64,000 nucleotides of DNA, from positions 2,542,001 to 2,606,000 of the forward strand of contig OZ250151.1 of assembly GCA_965237725.1 (NCBI GenBank). The letters are read 5' to 3'. Position 1 is the first letter of the stretch, and each line of letters opens with the position of its first letter. The notes beneath the pieces are model-generated. The model did no database searches, had not been told where the DNA came from, and saw only the letters and a program-made list of their open reading frames with translations. The stretch comes from G965237725 sp965237725. GTDB lineage: Bacteria > Pseudomonadota > Gammaproteobacteria > Arenicellales > Poriferihabitantaceae. A program made the position numbers and the translations under genes. This document shows positions 18,423-29,900 of the stretch, one piece after another.

Positions 18423-19711
18423 AGCGTTATATTTCTCAGGTTAAAAACTTTAGTAACTACTCTGCGATATCGTCCCGTTGCCGTTGCATCCGCAAACAAA
18501 TACCCGGGACAGGCGCTGGTATCAAGGGTGCTCGTTGTCGCGGTATCGCAATCCACGATATTTCCACTGGTGTCCATAAATGAAAATACCTGCTTCTCAT
18601 CGTCTCCACGCTCTCTCTTACCCACAGAAGAATTGAGCATTAAATTGACTTCCAGAAGCGCTACATTCCTGAAGGTTTCCAGTGTGGCATCACCGTCCAC
18701 ATCGGTACCCGTAAAGCCAGTAAATGTGTTTGGAGATACATAGGTAATTGTCCCTGTGGACCCTAAAACCCCGTAACGTGCCCTGAGATTGTCGACGCCA
18801 ATGATGAGTTCAATAGGCGTTCCAAATGCTCCGACTGCATTAATCGTCACGCTGTATAGGGATGGTGTGCCGGGGTTGATAAAACTATCCGCCAGATAAT
18901 ATGCGGTAGATGTCAAAATTACTGAGGAGGCCCCAGAAGCGAAGGTATAATCCGCATATAATGCCGTTCCCGAGGTACAGTTGGCATTTGCATCGCCCCC
19001 TAATAACACGCGATTTGGTGACACACTGGTGGCATTGCAGTTTATGTCTGTATTAACTTCGGCATAGCTGAATATGGTTGTCAATGTCGGTGCATCATAG
19101 GTTCCCGCACCGACCTGGAATAGTGTCGTGATGTTACAGTCATTTATCAGCAAAAGTTTGTCGTCTAATACCCCTGCAAGATTTCCCCGAAAAGTTACTG
19201 TTTCATTGGCTGAATTATGATTGATAAGCAATGATGAGTCGCTGCCACCGGATATGGTGACGATGACATCGCCAATGGTTTGTCCGCTGAATTTGAGACG
19301 GTCATTACCCTGAATATCTTTGTCAGACAATGGGATACCACCAATAAATACAGAAGCATCGAGTTCCGCAGAAAGAATTTGTATGGGTGAAGCAGCCTGG
19401 GCAGCCCATGCTACGCCGCCCACAGGGAGATTAGTCACGTTAATTAAATTCTGTGGTTCGGTGGAGTCACAGCCAATGAATCCAGCTTGATTAATTGAGC
19501 GCGTTAAGGCGTTTATTGAAAATCTTTCATTTTCCTGAATGGAAGATATGGCCTGGGAGGTTCGATATGTCCCAAGGCTCGGCACAAAAAGCGCTGCTAC
19601 TGTTCCCAGAACCATCACCCCAACAGTGACGCCCACCAGTAATTCAATAAGGGTAAATCCCTTCAGCCTGCTCCGCATACGGATAAAATTTGAATGGGTT
19701 TTTGATCTCAT
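18419..19711 (-). CDS. pilW: Type IV pilus minor pilin PilW
   Basis: A 430-residue prepilin-like protein. The cleavage motif is KGFTLIELLVGVTVGVMVLG starting at about residue 17, followed by the PilW-typical FVPSLGTYRTSQAISSIQENERFSINAL and NQAGFIGC. Length is in the upper PilW range. ATGA overlaps join it to pilV upstream and pilX downstream, so translation is coupled. Two closely spaced Met codons at the N-terminus leave the exact leader length open. Confidence 0.9.
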   Translation of the reverse strand: MRSKTHSNFIRMRSRLKGFTLIELLVGVTVGVMVLGTVAALFVPSLGTYRTSQAISSIQENERFSINALTRSINQAGFIGCDSTEPQNLINVTNLPVGGVAWAAQAASPIQILSAELDASVFIGGIPLSDKDIQGNDRLKFSGQTIGDVIVTISGGSDSSLLINHNSANETVTFRGNLAGVLDDKLLLINDCNITTLFQVGAGTYDAPTLTTIFSYAEVNTDINCNATSVSPNRVLLGGDANANCTSGTALYADYTFASGASSVILTSTAYYLADSFINPGTPSLYSVTINAVGAFGTPIELIIGVDNLRARYGVLGSTGTITYVSPNTFTGFTGTDVDGDATLETFRNVALLEVNLMLNSSVGKRERGDDEKQVFSFMDTSGNIVDCDTATTSTLDTSACPGYLFADATATGRYRRVVTKVFNLRNITL

Positions 19712-20217
19712 AGGATTACATCCGCGCTATAGTCTAATAGCAGAATGCTACCTTCCGCATGGGAATCATACCATTCAATCGATATGCTACAGGCTTGTCC
19801 GAGTAATCCGCCGCAGCTAATACTGCCGTCAGCGGTAATATTTTTCAGCGAATTTCTTAAATTATTAAGCCATTGAACCAGATCATCCTCTGCCTGATTA
19901 TTATAGGGTTCTGTGGGCAAAGCATCGCCAATATTACGATCATAATTACCTGCTGAAACATCACCAAGATTGGTCCGCATTCGATCTACGATTTCGGAAA
20001 TGGTCACGGCAGTTTCAGTTTTTTGCAATGAACTGAAATTATTTTTTGCATTGGCGAGTTGTAATCCCGCGAGCCCCATCATCGCAATACTAAATAAAGC
20101 CAGGGCAACCATAGATTCGATAAGCAGAAATCCCGATTGATTTTTTGAACGCCTGGAATAAGATTCCGAATTTGGAATCGACCGGGCCATTCGGGCTGGA
20201 TTTGACAAATTTGTCAT
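19708..20217 (-). CDS. pilV: Type IV pilus minor pilin PilV
   Basis: A protein of about 169 residues. I start it at the ATG at 20217 because it overlaps the fimT stop by ATGA, as in the rest of the operon; the reading frame is open upstream to 20310 but that would overlap fimT by nearly 100 bp. The prepilin motif is QSGFLLIESMVALALFSIAM, followed by MMGLAGLQLANAKNN, typical of PilV. It is a minor pilin of the assembly-priming subcomplex. Confidence 0.88.
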   Translation of the reverse strand: MTNLSNPARMARSIPNSESYSRRSKNQSGFLLIESMVALALFSIAMMGLAGLQLANAKNNFSSLQKTETAVTISEIVDRMRTNLGDVSAGNYDRNIGDALPTEPYNNQAEDDLVQWLNNLRNSLKNITADGSISCGGLLGQACSISIEWYDSHAEGSILLLDYSADVIL

Positions 20218-20789
20218 GGTATTAATATTTGCCCTGAACTTAATGCGACAAGCGCCGAATTGTATTCGCCGGAATCGGTGCAATCCAGGTTGTTCACATC
20301 GTATTCGCAAAGCGTAAACCCCGCATTAGCAAAATTTGTTATCTGGCCTGTTCCAATAAAATTGATATTTCGTTGGGTCGGAAGAGCAGAAAAAATTGAC
20401 ATTCCGGGAATGGGTGCCTGGGTTCGAAGCAACGTGTCTCCTGTGCCGATATCTATCACCAGATCATTGTTGGGGTTTGTAAAAATATGCCACCCCTGAT
20501 TCCATAAGGGAGAGAGGCCCGTGTCGCAAGTGTTAACGACACTCCCTGCGATACACATGGTCACTGTTGTATTTCCTTTTGCTGCTTCGGACTGAGTAAA
20601 TTTTACACTGCTGACAAAGGACCTTAGATTGGAATCCACTCGTTGTTCGGCAAGAAATTCAGTAAACATTGGAACTGAAAAACTGGCAATGATTCCCACA
20701 ACGGTCAACGTGATCAGTAATTCTATCAACGTAAAACCAGATTGTGATTTTTTCCGTTCAGTCCTTCCAATAATTTTGATATTCTTCAT
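20214..20789 (-). CDS. fimT: FimT/FimU-like minor pilin (GspH family)
   Basis: A 191-residue prepilin with QSGFTLIELLITLTVVGIIA at about residues 16-35 and a GspH/FimT-type globular domain (FTQSEAAKGNTTVTMCIAG, then WNQGWHIFTN). It is the first gene of the minor-pilin operon and overlaps pilV by ATGA. FimT/FimU proteins link the tip complex to the pilus shaft, and some FimT members bind DNA for uptake. Which of the two roles applies here cannot be settled from sequence alone. Confidence 0.88.
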   Translation of the reverse strand: MKNIKIIGRTERKKSQSGFTLIELLITLTVVGIIASFSVPMFTEFLAEQRVDSNLRSFVSSVKFTQSEAAKGNTTVTMCIAGSVVNTCDTGLSPLWNQGWHIFTNPNNDLVIDIGTGDTLLRTQAPIPGMSIFSALPTQRNINFIGTGQITNFANAGFTLCEYDVNNLDCTDSGEYNSALVALSSGQILIP

Positions 20790-21524
20790 ATGGCGAATAA
20801 AATAAATTTCACCGAAGATCGTGGGTTGCGATCATCGGTAATGTCCCCCAACAAGTTTCATTTACTCAATGCGCTCAAATAAATTCTCCACATAAAATTT
20901 TTTTGTGCCACACTAAATCACTGCCCATAAGGCTCAAGATTCCATGGACAAAGCCCACGTGGCTTCAGTTTCTATTGCCACTTTAGATTTTGTTACTTAT
21001 GTTAGGAAAGATTTTAGCACCTCGCTCTAAAGTATTGCAGAGCGAGTATTCCTCTAGGGCTATCAACTGCTACTTGGACAGGGTTGAACACGTACGTTCA
21101 TTCAAACTATTCTGTTTAATTATCAAATAGATATGCGCTTTCTGCTATGCAATAATTCGGCTTTAATCGTGTTATGGTCCGTTTGTAACAAGTTGTAACA
21201 AAGTTGAAATTTACAGGGATTTCTCGAATTAAATTTCGATCTGATGGTTTTGAGCCAGCACAACCATTTAGTACTGATTAAATATTACAGATGATTGACA
21301 AGGCATTACCAAGACATTCGCTGAACAGTCCCTTGTTCGTAACTATATACTCTTCGTACAAAGTGATCATCTTCGCAATCACTGGAATTTTACGATGACA
21401 AATAAAACAGCAGGCTCCATTTCAGATACGAGTATCTTCAGTTTTCTACTACAAAACGTGAATCGTCCACCCGTTTCCGACTTTTGACCCGATGTCAGAT
21501 CGCGTCGATTTTACTAAACTAAAT
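20790..21524. promoter_or_regulatory. 735-bp intergenic region upstream of the pilus operon
   Basis: No coding region is supported. It lies between the 3' end of C25 copy 2 and fimT, both on the minus strand, so it should hold the promoter of the minor-pilin operon. TTTGTAACA at 21182-21190 is followed by TTGTAACA at 21193-21200, a doubled form of a word also seen upstream of both giant genes. No clear sigma-54 or sigma-70 consensus could be assigned with confidence. Confidence 0.4.
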
Positions 21525-23942
21525 TCAACGCAGATAAAGCGCGGGCTCACCCAATACAGCATATATCCGGCTCATAAATGTCGATAGTCCTGGGTCGGCT
21601 GTCGCATTTGCAGCAGCATTTCCTATGGTGTCATTACTGCCAAACAAACTGTCGACAAAGGCATTGCCTATCGTCTGCGCTTCATCATCCAGGGAAAAGC
21701 CTGTGGGCGAAAAGGCCGCAACGATCCCGCCCGTTGGATTCAATACCAATGCTCCGGCGAGTGAACGGGTTCCGGGTAGTTCATAGCCACCCGCAAGACA
21801 AGTCAGTGCAGACAAAATACCATATTCACTGTTGGTTAACGACACCACATCATCAACGTGTATGAAGTTTTCCCCTTCTGCAGCACCGGACAATCCACCC
21901 ATGCGCGTATGTGATCCGTGACCGTCATAATTATGATAGGCCGCCTCCCAGGTAGCAGACTGGGTTAAAAATCCCCGCACCACGCCCGGATTAAACAATG
22001 GGTTGGCCACCGGGGCGTCCGGAAAGTTTAAATACTTTCCCTGATGATAGTATTTAGTGGACGTGGTTGACGCCAAACTGTCCAGTCGGTTGGCAAGAAA
22101 ATCCGAGTTGGTATGGAAATCACCGGCAATATCCGGATTATCCGCTATTAATACCGCTTCGTTATTGGCTGAACTGTTTTCGTAGTCCATTAATTTATCC
22201 ACATAGTCCTCGCCTTCCTGGTTATCTACTATGGGCAGGCGGCTGAACGCAAAGGGTGCGGTATTATCACCCCCCAGCAATCGGTCATCCGATGGCGCGA
22301 GAAACCAGGGCGTGCTGGCAAAGACGGGGGGAATGAAACTATCACCATACTCATCCCGGTCTTTATGGTCCGTTGTCCCTTTACCCATAAACACACCATA
22401 ATCCGGTGTCTTCTTCCAGACCGTTTCCACATGATCTATAAACCGGGTTATCGCGAAAGGGTCCACCCGACCATGGGCAAATACATCATATATATCATCC
22501 AGCCATACAATTTTGATGTGACCAAATCGGTTGTATCGATAATTCGCTAATTTAATGGCGGCACCGGCGAAATCCCTGGGAGATATAATGAGATAATCCG
22601 ACTTGTTCTTTTTACTCAATAAACTTGACGGTATATTGGGCTCAACCACAGCCAATCCAGCCGAGCCTTGTTCCACAACCAGATAGTCTTTACCCCCCGG
22701 GGTTTCGAAGGTGACATCATAGTCACTTCCATTAAAGGTTACGGCAGCATCCTTTCGAACTGTCGCATCATCCGTAGCAGGGGATTCGATAACCAGAATA
22801 TTTCCACCGATATAGCCCGTTACTTTTTGTACCCCCGCTGCAACATCATGCAACCATAGACTTTCGTTGAACGCCACAGGATATCGTAGGTAATCCACTT
22901 CGACGTAGTTTAAGTAAACACCTGACGGGGTCGGTGATACATTTTCCAGGGTTAAAATATTCGCGCCGCCAGGATCAAGCAAAGACGAATCAATATCTGC
23001 AACAAGGGTGGCTTCGTCAAATCCATCCCAGATCAGAACGGCGCCAATGGCAACGCCATTTAGTTGGGCGGATACGTGGTGATCATCCCCTTCGGTAAGA
23101 TCAGAAAATCCGCGCATGGTAATACGTAGTTGGGCGGTGTCTCCCGCCACCGGATTGGGTATCTCCAGGGGAATATCCAATGGCGGACCGCCGGTGAAAA
23201 ACCGTGCCCAGAAAAAGTAATCAGCGTTCTCTTCGTCTTTGACATTAAACAGCGCCTGCGCTTCCATCCCCGGTTCTTCCTCGAATCTCAATGTATCCGA
23301 AAACGGGGCCGGCGTCCCTACAGCGCCCGTGGGGGTATCATCCGTCTCATCCATGGGTTGGGCATAGGCCTTGGATTTCTTACCCGTTGCTTTGAAAAAA
23401 TGATAGGCATTTTGCCCCGTGTACAGCGTATCGTAGGTTTCACCTACAAAATAGATGTTGTCCGATACCGAATCAAAGTACCAGCTCGCCGGGACCCCCT
23501 CGCTGGTTACCGCCAACTTGCCTTTTTTGGCATTCCGACGCAATTGTTTTTCTGTTTTATTTAACAAAGTGGCTAAATCAGTAATTGGCGCACTGTACAA
23601 TCCCTCAACCCCGGTGCGTAACCACAACGACTTTATAGTTACGCTGCTTAAATCCATTGCAGCAATGGCGCTCAGGCCTGCCCCACCACTATTTGTGTTT
23701 TCCGGCTTCTTCATCTTCCCGGCAAAACCTTCCGCCAGAATTTGCCACTCGCCCACATCATCCTCTTTAGGTTTCTTCTTGGCGTATACCTCCCCAGTGA
23801 ACATAACCATCAAAGCAGCAGAGAATAATGCAACTATACTGAAGTTTATCGTTTTGCTAATCCAGGCTTTTCCCATGGAGAAATTCTTCTCAAGAAAACC
23901 TTTTGGCAATGGACTATTCATTTCACTTTTCATATATTTCAT
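21525..23942 (-). CDS. C25 (gingipain-like) cysteine peptidase, copy 2
   Basis: An 805-residue paralogue of the protein at 6009-8387. It has its own N-terminal signal region (hydrophobic segment about 34-52 ending EVYA) and a divergent first 150 residues. After that the two proteins are almost identical, including the YDGHGSHTR His (about 673) and the SALTCLAGG Cys (about 714). The start codon overlaps the stop of the 2805-residue giant gene by 1 bp, so the pair is coupled. Near residue 300 a short block differs (HVSAQLNGVAIGAV here, YVAAKLNTVSIGAV in copy 1) inside otherwise identical DNA, which looks like a mosaic from gene conversion. No T9SS or other sorting tail is visible. Confidence 0.85.
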   Translation of the reverse strand: MKYMKSEMNSPLPKGFLEKNFSMGKAWISKTINFSIVALFSAALMVMFTGEVYAKKKPKEDDVGEWQILAEGFAGKMKKPENTNSGGAGLSAIAAMDLSSVTIKSLWLRTGVEGLYSAPITDLATLLNKTEKQLRRNAKKGKLAVTSEGVPASWYFDSVSDNIYFVGETYDTLYTGQNAYHFFKATGKKSKAYAQPMDETDDTPTGAVGTPAPFSDTLRFEEEPGMEAQALFNVKDEENADYFFWARFFTGGPPLDIPLEIPNPVAGDTAQLRITMRGFSDLTEGDDHHVSAQLNGVAIGAVLIWDGFDEATLVADIDSSLLDPGGANILTLENVSPTPSGVYLNYVEVDYLRYPVAFNESLWLHDVAAGVQKVTGYIGGNILVIESPATDDATVRKDAAVTFNGSDYDVTFETPGGKDYLVVEQGSAGLAVVEPNIPSSLLSKKNKSDYLIISPRDFAGAAIKLANYRYNRFGHIKIVWLDDIYDVFAHGRVDPFAITRFIDHVETVWKKTPDYGVFMGKGTTDHKDRDEYGDSFIPPVFASTPWFLAPSDDRLLGGDNTAPFAFSRLPIVDNQEGEDYVDKLMDYENSSANNEAVLIADNPDIAGDFHTNSDFLANRLDSLASTTSTKYYHQGKYLNFPDAPVANPLFNPGVVRGFLTQSATWEAAYHNYDGHGSHTRMGGLSGAAEGENFIHVDDVVSLTNSEYGILSALTCLAGGYELPGTRSLAGALVLNPTGGIVAAFSPTGFSLDDEAQTIGNAFVDSLFGSNDTIGNAAANATADPGLSTFMSRIYAVLGEPALYLR

Positions 23943-26900
23943 TATGGCATCTCCAACTCAAACGACCCATAGGTCTTGGTCTGACCCGTGGCCTCAACTT
24001 CAATCAATCGATAGCTATAGGTATTACCCGAAAGGGCGTAGGGATCTGCCAGCATATAATCGCCACCCAGTGGGGCTGATACCAGGCCTGGCAGTAATTT
24101 ATTGTTGATCCGGGCCCAGCTGCCATCTTCATTCTGGCGCTCGGCGTAGAATCCTATAGTACCCATCTCTTCCAATGTCTCCCATTGGAACAACGCAACC
24201 TGTCCATCGCCATCGGGGTCGAGAAAGGCGATAAGGGCATCAACGATGCTCGCCGCATCAGCGTCAACCAGGGCCGCAGCCGCTTGTGGATCCCAGACCT
24301 CAAGCAAAGACAATAGCTCGCTTCTACTCATATCGCCCACACCTATCTGGGCCAAAAAGTCTGAAACCGCGATCGATGATAATTCTACGTCGCCGATGAT
24401 TACCGCAGTAGTGAAATTAAAGTTGATTCTATAATCCTCAACTTCACCATCCGATGCGACACCCGCAGGCGAATTACATTCACTCAGCGTGGTGCACAAT
24501 CTGAACCGCGCATAGGTAAATCCTATTGCATCTTCCAGCGGCCCCCAGAAAAAGGTAAAGGTATTGGTGTTGGTGCCATCATCTGGAATGGTTGCGCAAG
24601 GACCAAGCAGACCGTCCGGTGTGTCACTCGCTGTGAACGACCCGCCAGCAGTACCAACCGAATCCCATCGATCCAACCAGGCACACAGGAAGGCATCGTC
24701 ACCCGTGTTGTTGACCACATCAACGTCAGCAAATATTTCCGAATGAAATCCATTGGGCGGGGATCTGAAATTCACACCGTCTTCGTCATCGCCCTGGGTA
24801 TCGGAATCATCTCCTGTGGCATTTGCGTTTGGCTGATTTGCAGAATCTGGATCGGGGACGCTGCCAATAAACAATTCATTATTAACGGTATGGGTTGACA
24901 CGCCATAGTTAGCAGCCGGAGCGTCACCATAATCAAGGGGAATAAAACCAAAATCATTGGTGTTGTCTACGCCGCCTTGGGGTGGTGAAGCCTGTTCTCC
25001 GGAATTATTGTCGGCGTTATCATCCGTTCCGTTTCCGATACCCGTGGTGTCTGGGGAACCATCATAGGTTGATGTCCATTCAAATGGGCCGTCAACACTG
25101 ATAGTGTAGGTCGGACTCCCAGATATTCCATTATAGTCTTCATCAAGCAATAAGTTATCGAAGCTATAATTTCCGGACCCGTCGGTGGTGGTGGTTACGA
25201 TTAACGTATCACCATTTGGATAGGTGATGGTAAGGGTAACTGTTGTTCCAGATATACCGTTTTCGCCGACGTCACGAATGCCATCATTATTGGTATCTTC
25301 CCAGACCACATTACCGATGGAGCCTGGATCCACATAATAACCGAAGTCACCTGTGGTATCGGTTTCACCGCCTGAAACTTGTACCGGATACGGATCGCCC
25401 TGGCTATTGTTATCCTGACCGGTATTGCTACCCTCAGACTTCCAATAACCACCCAGGACATTGTTGTCGTCGGTTACGTCAACCACATAGTTGCCGTCCG
25501 GTAAACCAGTAAAACTATAATCACCGCTACTATCTGTGGTGGTGGATCCGACCTTGCTGCCAAGTAGAATACCGTCATCGTCGGTATCAGACACAGTACC
25601 GTCTCCATCCGCATCCACTTGACCGTCGATAATCTGATAACCCTTGAACCAGCCATCGTCATTGGTATCGACACTTCCGCTGCCGTCAAAATCGATGAAA
25701 CCATTGATCACATTGAACCGATTGAAGATGCCGCTAAAGACATCATCCATCAAACCGTCATTGTCGGTATCAGTAAATAAGCGGCCGTCCACAATAGTCG
25801 CCCCTTCGTACAGATCCACAGTAACCCCGGCGAATCCATTGGCGGTTTCATTGTCGGTGCCTCCGGTGCCGTCGGTCAGGGTGCCATCAGCATTACGATC
25901 TTCCCAGACTGTACCGCCTATGGTATTGGGTGTGGTGTCTGCATAGCCGAAATCCTGATCCAGATTATTGGGAGACCCTGGGGTCAGTGTAACTGCGGAC
26001 TTAGAATCACCTACATCTGGCGCGCCGCCGAGATCCGGATCATCGGTATTGGTCATTCCGTTTCCGTTTCCGGGTAAGGTCGTGGTATCGACAATCACAA
26101 TATAATCTTCGTCCGAGGCATCCAGTCCGCCGAAGTAATAGGTTCCATTGTCGTTGGTAATTGCAGACTGGATCAACTGTTCGCCGCCATCCACCACACC
26201 ATTACCATTGCTGTCCGCATAAAGTTGCACAGTAACACCTTGAATGCCGGGTTCGCCCGCATCCTGGTCACCATCGGCGTTGGTGTCGAGATAGACGGTG
26301 TCGCCAATCAGTCCGTCCACCGCTAAATGTCCTGCGGGTAAATAGCCAAAATCCAAGTCGACGATATCCAGGGCAGCCACGGTAATCGAGGTTTGATCAT
26401 CGCATACCGTACACACACCGGCTTCGTCGACGTCACCGCTTTGTTCGAGATTCACCAAATTAAATGCCACATCGGTGACAACAACATCATAGGTCCCAGG
26501 GGGGACATCCTGGAACAGATAGTCTCCGTTAGAATCAGTGTCGGTTGTTGCTATAACCAGTGGCAGCGTACCGTCATCAGCACCAGTAATCAGTCCATCA
26601 CCATTAACATCGATTCTTCCATTAATAACTTCATATGGCCCAATGTAACCATCGTCAGCAGCTGTAACAAGTCCATCTCCATTGATATCCAATCGTCCAT
26701 TGATACTCACATCATAACCATCCAGTGTGTCGAGAGAAGAAGAAACGTCGCCGTTCGTTACCACAGTGGTTTCAACCAGGTTGACAGAAACACTGGGTAT
26801 GGCAGTGTCTCCCGAGCCTATGTCATTGGCCCCGTCTGCATCCGCATCGAAATATACCGTTCCTGATACGTCAGGCAAGGCCGTGTTGCGGTAGCCGAAA

Positions 26901-29900
26901 TCGGCATTGACAAACACATCTCCAGGTCCCAATACGATTGGCGTGGTGGTGGTGCCGTCGTTGACGCCGGTGGTACCAAAGTGATCCGGGTCGCCGGTTT
27001 GGGTAAAACCCGTTAACACACTATTATCATCAGTAACCGTAACGGTATAGACTCCCGCTGGCTGGCCGTCGAATATGTAATTACCCGTGGCATCGGTAGT
27101 GGTGGTTCCTGCAGGAAATGCATTTGAGCCGACGTCGTCAGCATCGATTCCGCCATCACCATCCAGGTCCAGTTGGCCGCTCACCACGGTAATGCCATTA
27201 ATAGTGACACCATTTCCCGATGTGATTAAGCCATCCACAACGGTTACGATACTACCGCCGTCATCAAAGAAACTGCCATCATCATTTGTATCGACGACAC
27301 CATCGCCATTGGTGTCAATACCTGCTGCCAAAATCTGTAACGTGGCTTCGAGTTGCACAGTGACCCCTTCTATACCGAGCTCGCCGGGATCCTGGGCACC
27401 ATCACCGTTGGCATCGTTCCAAATACGATCACCTATGGCGCCCAATGCACCTGATAGTGGCGAGTCGGTATCACCAGAAGACGCGTAATTGTATCCAAAG
27501 TCTGCGGTGTCGATTTGTTCACCAGAATTAAGCGTCACGGTGGTTTCATCGTCCAGGGTTGAATCCGGGTCGCCGGTCTGGTTATTTAACCCTGGCGGTA
27601 TGGATTCGTCCACCACCCTGACCGTATAGGGCCCACCGACCAAATTATCAAATAAGTATTCACCATTAGCATCGGTGGTGGTGGTGGCTACCACGGTATC
27701 CGGGATGTTGTCGTCGTTGGTATCTGCGAGTAATTCAACCACGATATTGGGTATGCCGTCTTCACCCGCATCTTGTTCGCCATCACCGTCTTCATCCAAC
27801 CAAATCCGATCGCCGATTGCGCCAGAGTTATTGCTACTGGGCACCTGGCAGTCTTCATCGCTGGAGGTATCCGTGCCGACGGTGATGCTACCGGTGTTAC
27901 AGATTTCGTCTGGGGCTGCCGGGGTATCGATGACGGTGACCTGATATTGGATGGTCGCGGTGGATCCCGACGCCAGAATAAATGCAGTAATCGGTGTGGG
28001 CACCTCTCCTCCGGCATCATCCAATGGAAACGGGGTATTGCCACCCCCATTATCAGCAACGGCGACCGCGCCACTACCATCGTTGGGATTCACTGTGGTG
28101 GTGTTTTCAACATAGGCCAGAAAAGACGTATCTAAATTGTCCACTACTGTCCAAGGATTCAGCGGCACAAAGCCGGTATTGGTAACGTCGATGGAATACA
28201 GCAACGTTTCACCAATGTTAGGCAATCCGTCACCATTGGCATCCTGAGTCACTTCAGAGATTTTCTTCAGCTCAATGGCGGCGATATTCGGAATACCCGT
28301 TCCGACGTCGATAGCGGGGCTACCTGTGGACGCTCCAGTGGGATCCAAGCCCCAGGCCACTGCGATGACACCAGCATTCTGATCTGCGGCATCGGCATCG
28401 CAAACGCGTATATACATTCCCGTCTGGTCGCCATCGTTTGGATCCCTTAACTGGGTGCTAGCCAAAGGTGCTACGTCGAAGGTCAGGTCGTCGACGCCGT
28501 CGTTTTCATAATCCACACATAAAGTGATCATGCCGTCTACTGGGGTAAGACCTCCTAATAAATCCGCCGTTACCCACACTGGACTGGAGTTTTCGGTACT
28601 GACGAGCAATGGATCATGACCGAATCCCAGCCCCACCAGTGCTTGCTGGGTCAGCGACGACTGTGGTACCAGGGTAATACCCCAGTCAAAGGTATCGCCA
28701 TCGCCAATTCCGCCGTTGCCATTATTGTTGGGGGTATCTGTATCCACGCTGGCGATGGCATAAAATGTGCTCGACGTACTGGCGCAGGTTGCGGTAAGGG
28801 GATCGGTGCCAGTGGTAATACAATACTGGGCGCCGAAGCCATCGGCCTGGATGTGTTCTCCGTCGTCACCCGACAGTACCGTATATATCGCATTGGTGCC
28901 GTCTCCTTCTCGCGCCAATATATTAATGCTGGCCGGATTAGGATTATAAAATCGAACCCGAGTCGAGTCAGCGACGGGCGAGCTGACGGGATTGTAGTAG
29001 CTGCTGGCCCAGTCCGCCGTTGGGAACAAGGTATAGAATCGAGACTCGAAGTTGTCGCAAATATCGCCGGTTATCATGGCCACCTGAACAGGCTGACTGG
29101 ATGTGATTGTGCCACCAATATTCATGCCGCCATTAACGTAAAAGCTCTCACCTTCATCAATGGATTGGTTGACGATATCGACTGTGCCATCGCCGTCGGT
29201 ATCGATATTTAGAATAGTGCCGTCTACCTGGGCCATTATCGCAGCCCCCACATACTGAAATGGCTCGTTGGTTACGCCGGTAAAGGTGTCCTCACCGATG
29301 GGAAATTCGTAACTGGTGCCCCACTGCGACGTGGGATACATTTCCAATGCACCCGCAAGCAGTGTGTTGGTGAGGTCGGCCCAATTGGCCTTGGTCATCG
29401 AGATGATATTTGTAGCGGCGAATTTATCCCCGCCATCGAAATCAAACACCGCATCCAGGGTAGTGGGATCAATAGTGGGTTCATCCAACTGGATTATTGT
29501 TCCTGCATCCAACAAATCCGTTGGCACACCAGGGGCAACGCCGTTGGTAAGATTGCCATCGCCCCATATTTCGGTGGTCGATTGCAGCGGAGAGGAAATA
29601 TCGATTTCGAAGTCATCTTCCTGGTGATCGAAATAAATCAGGGTTTTGTTGCGTAACACTACAATGGATGAATACAAACGCAATGGCGCCGCCGGAACGG
29701 TCGTACTGCCACAGGTTTCACTATCAGGAGGAGGTGTCGTACCGCCAGGTACTATGGTTGACAACGCAGTTAACACCTGGTCTTCGGGAAAAGGCATGTA
29801 GTAGACATCGGTAGGTTCAAGCCCTGCCGCAGGGAACACCTCGGTAACCTCGGTATCCATCACCGTGCTGGTTTCCACGCTGTCCACATCCGCGGTATTG

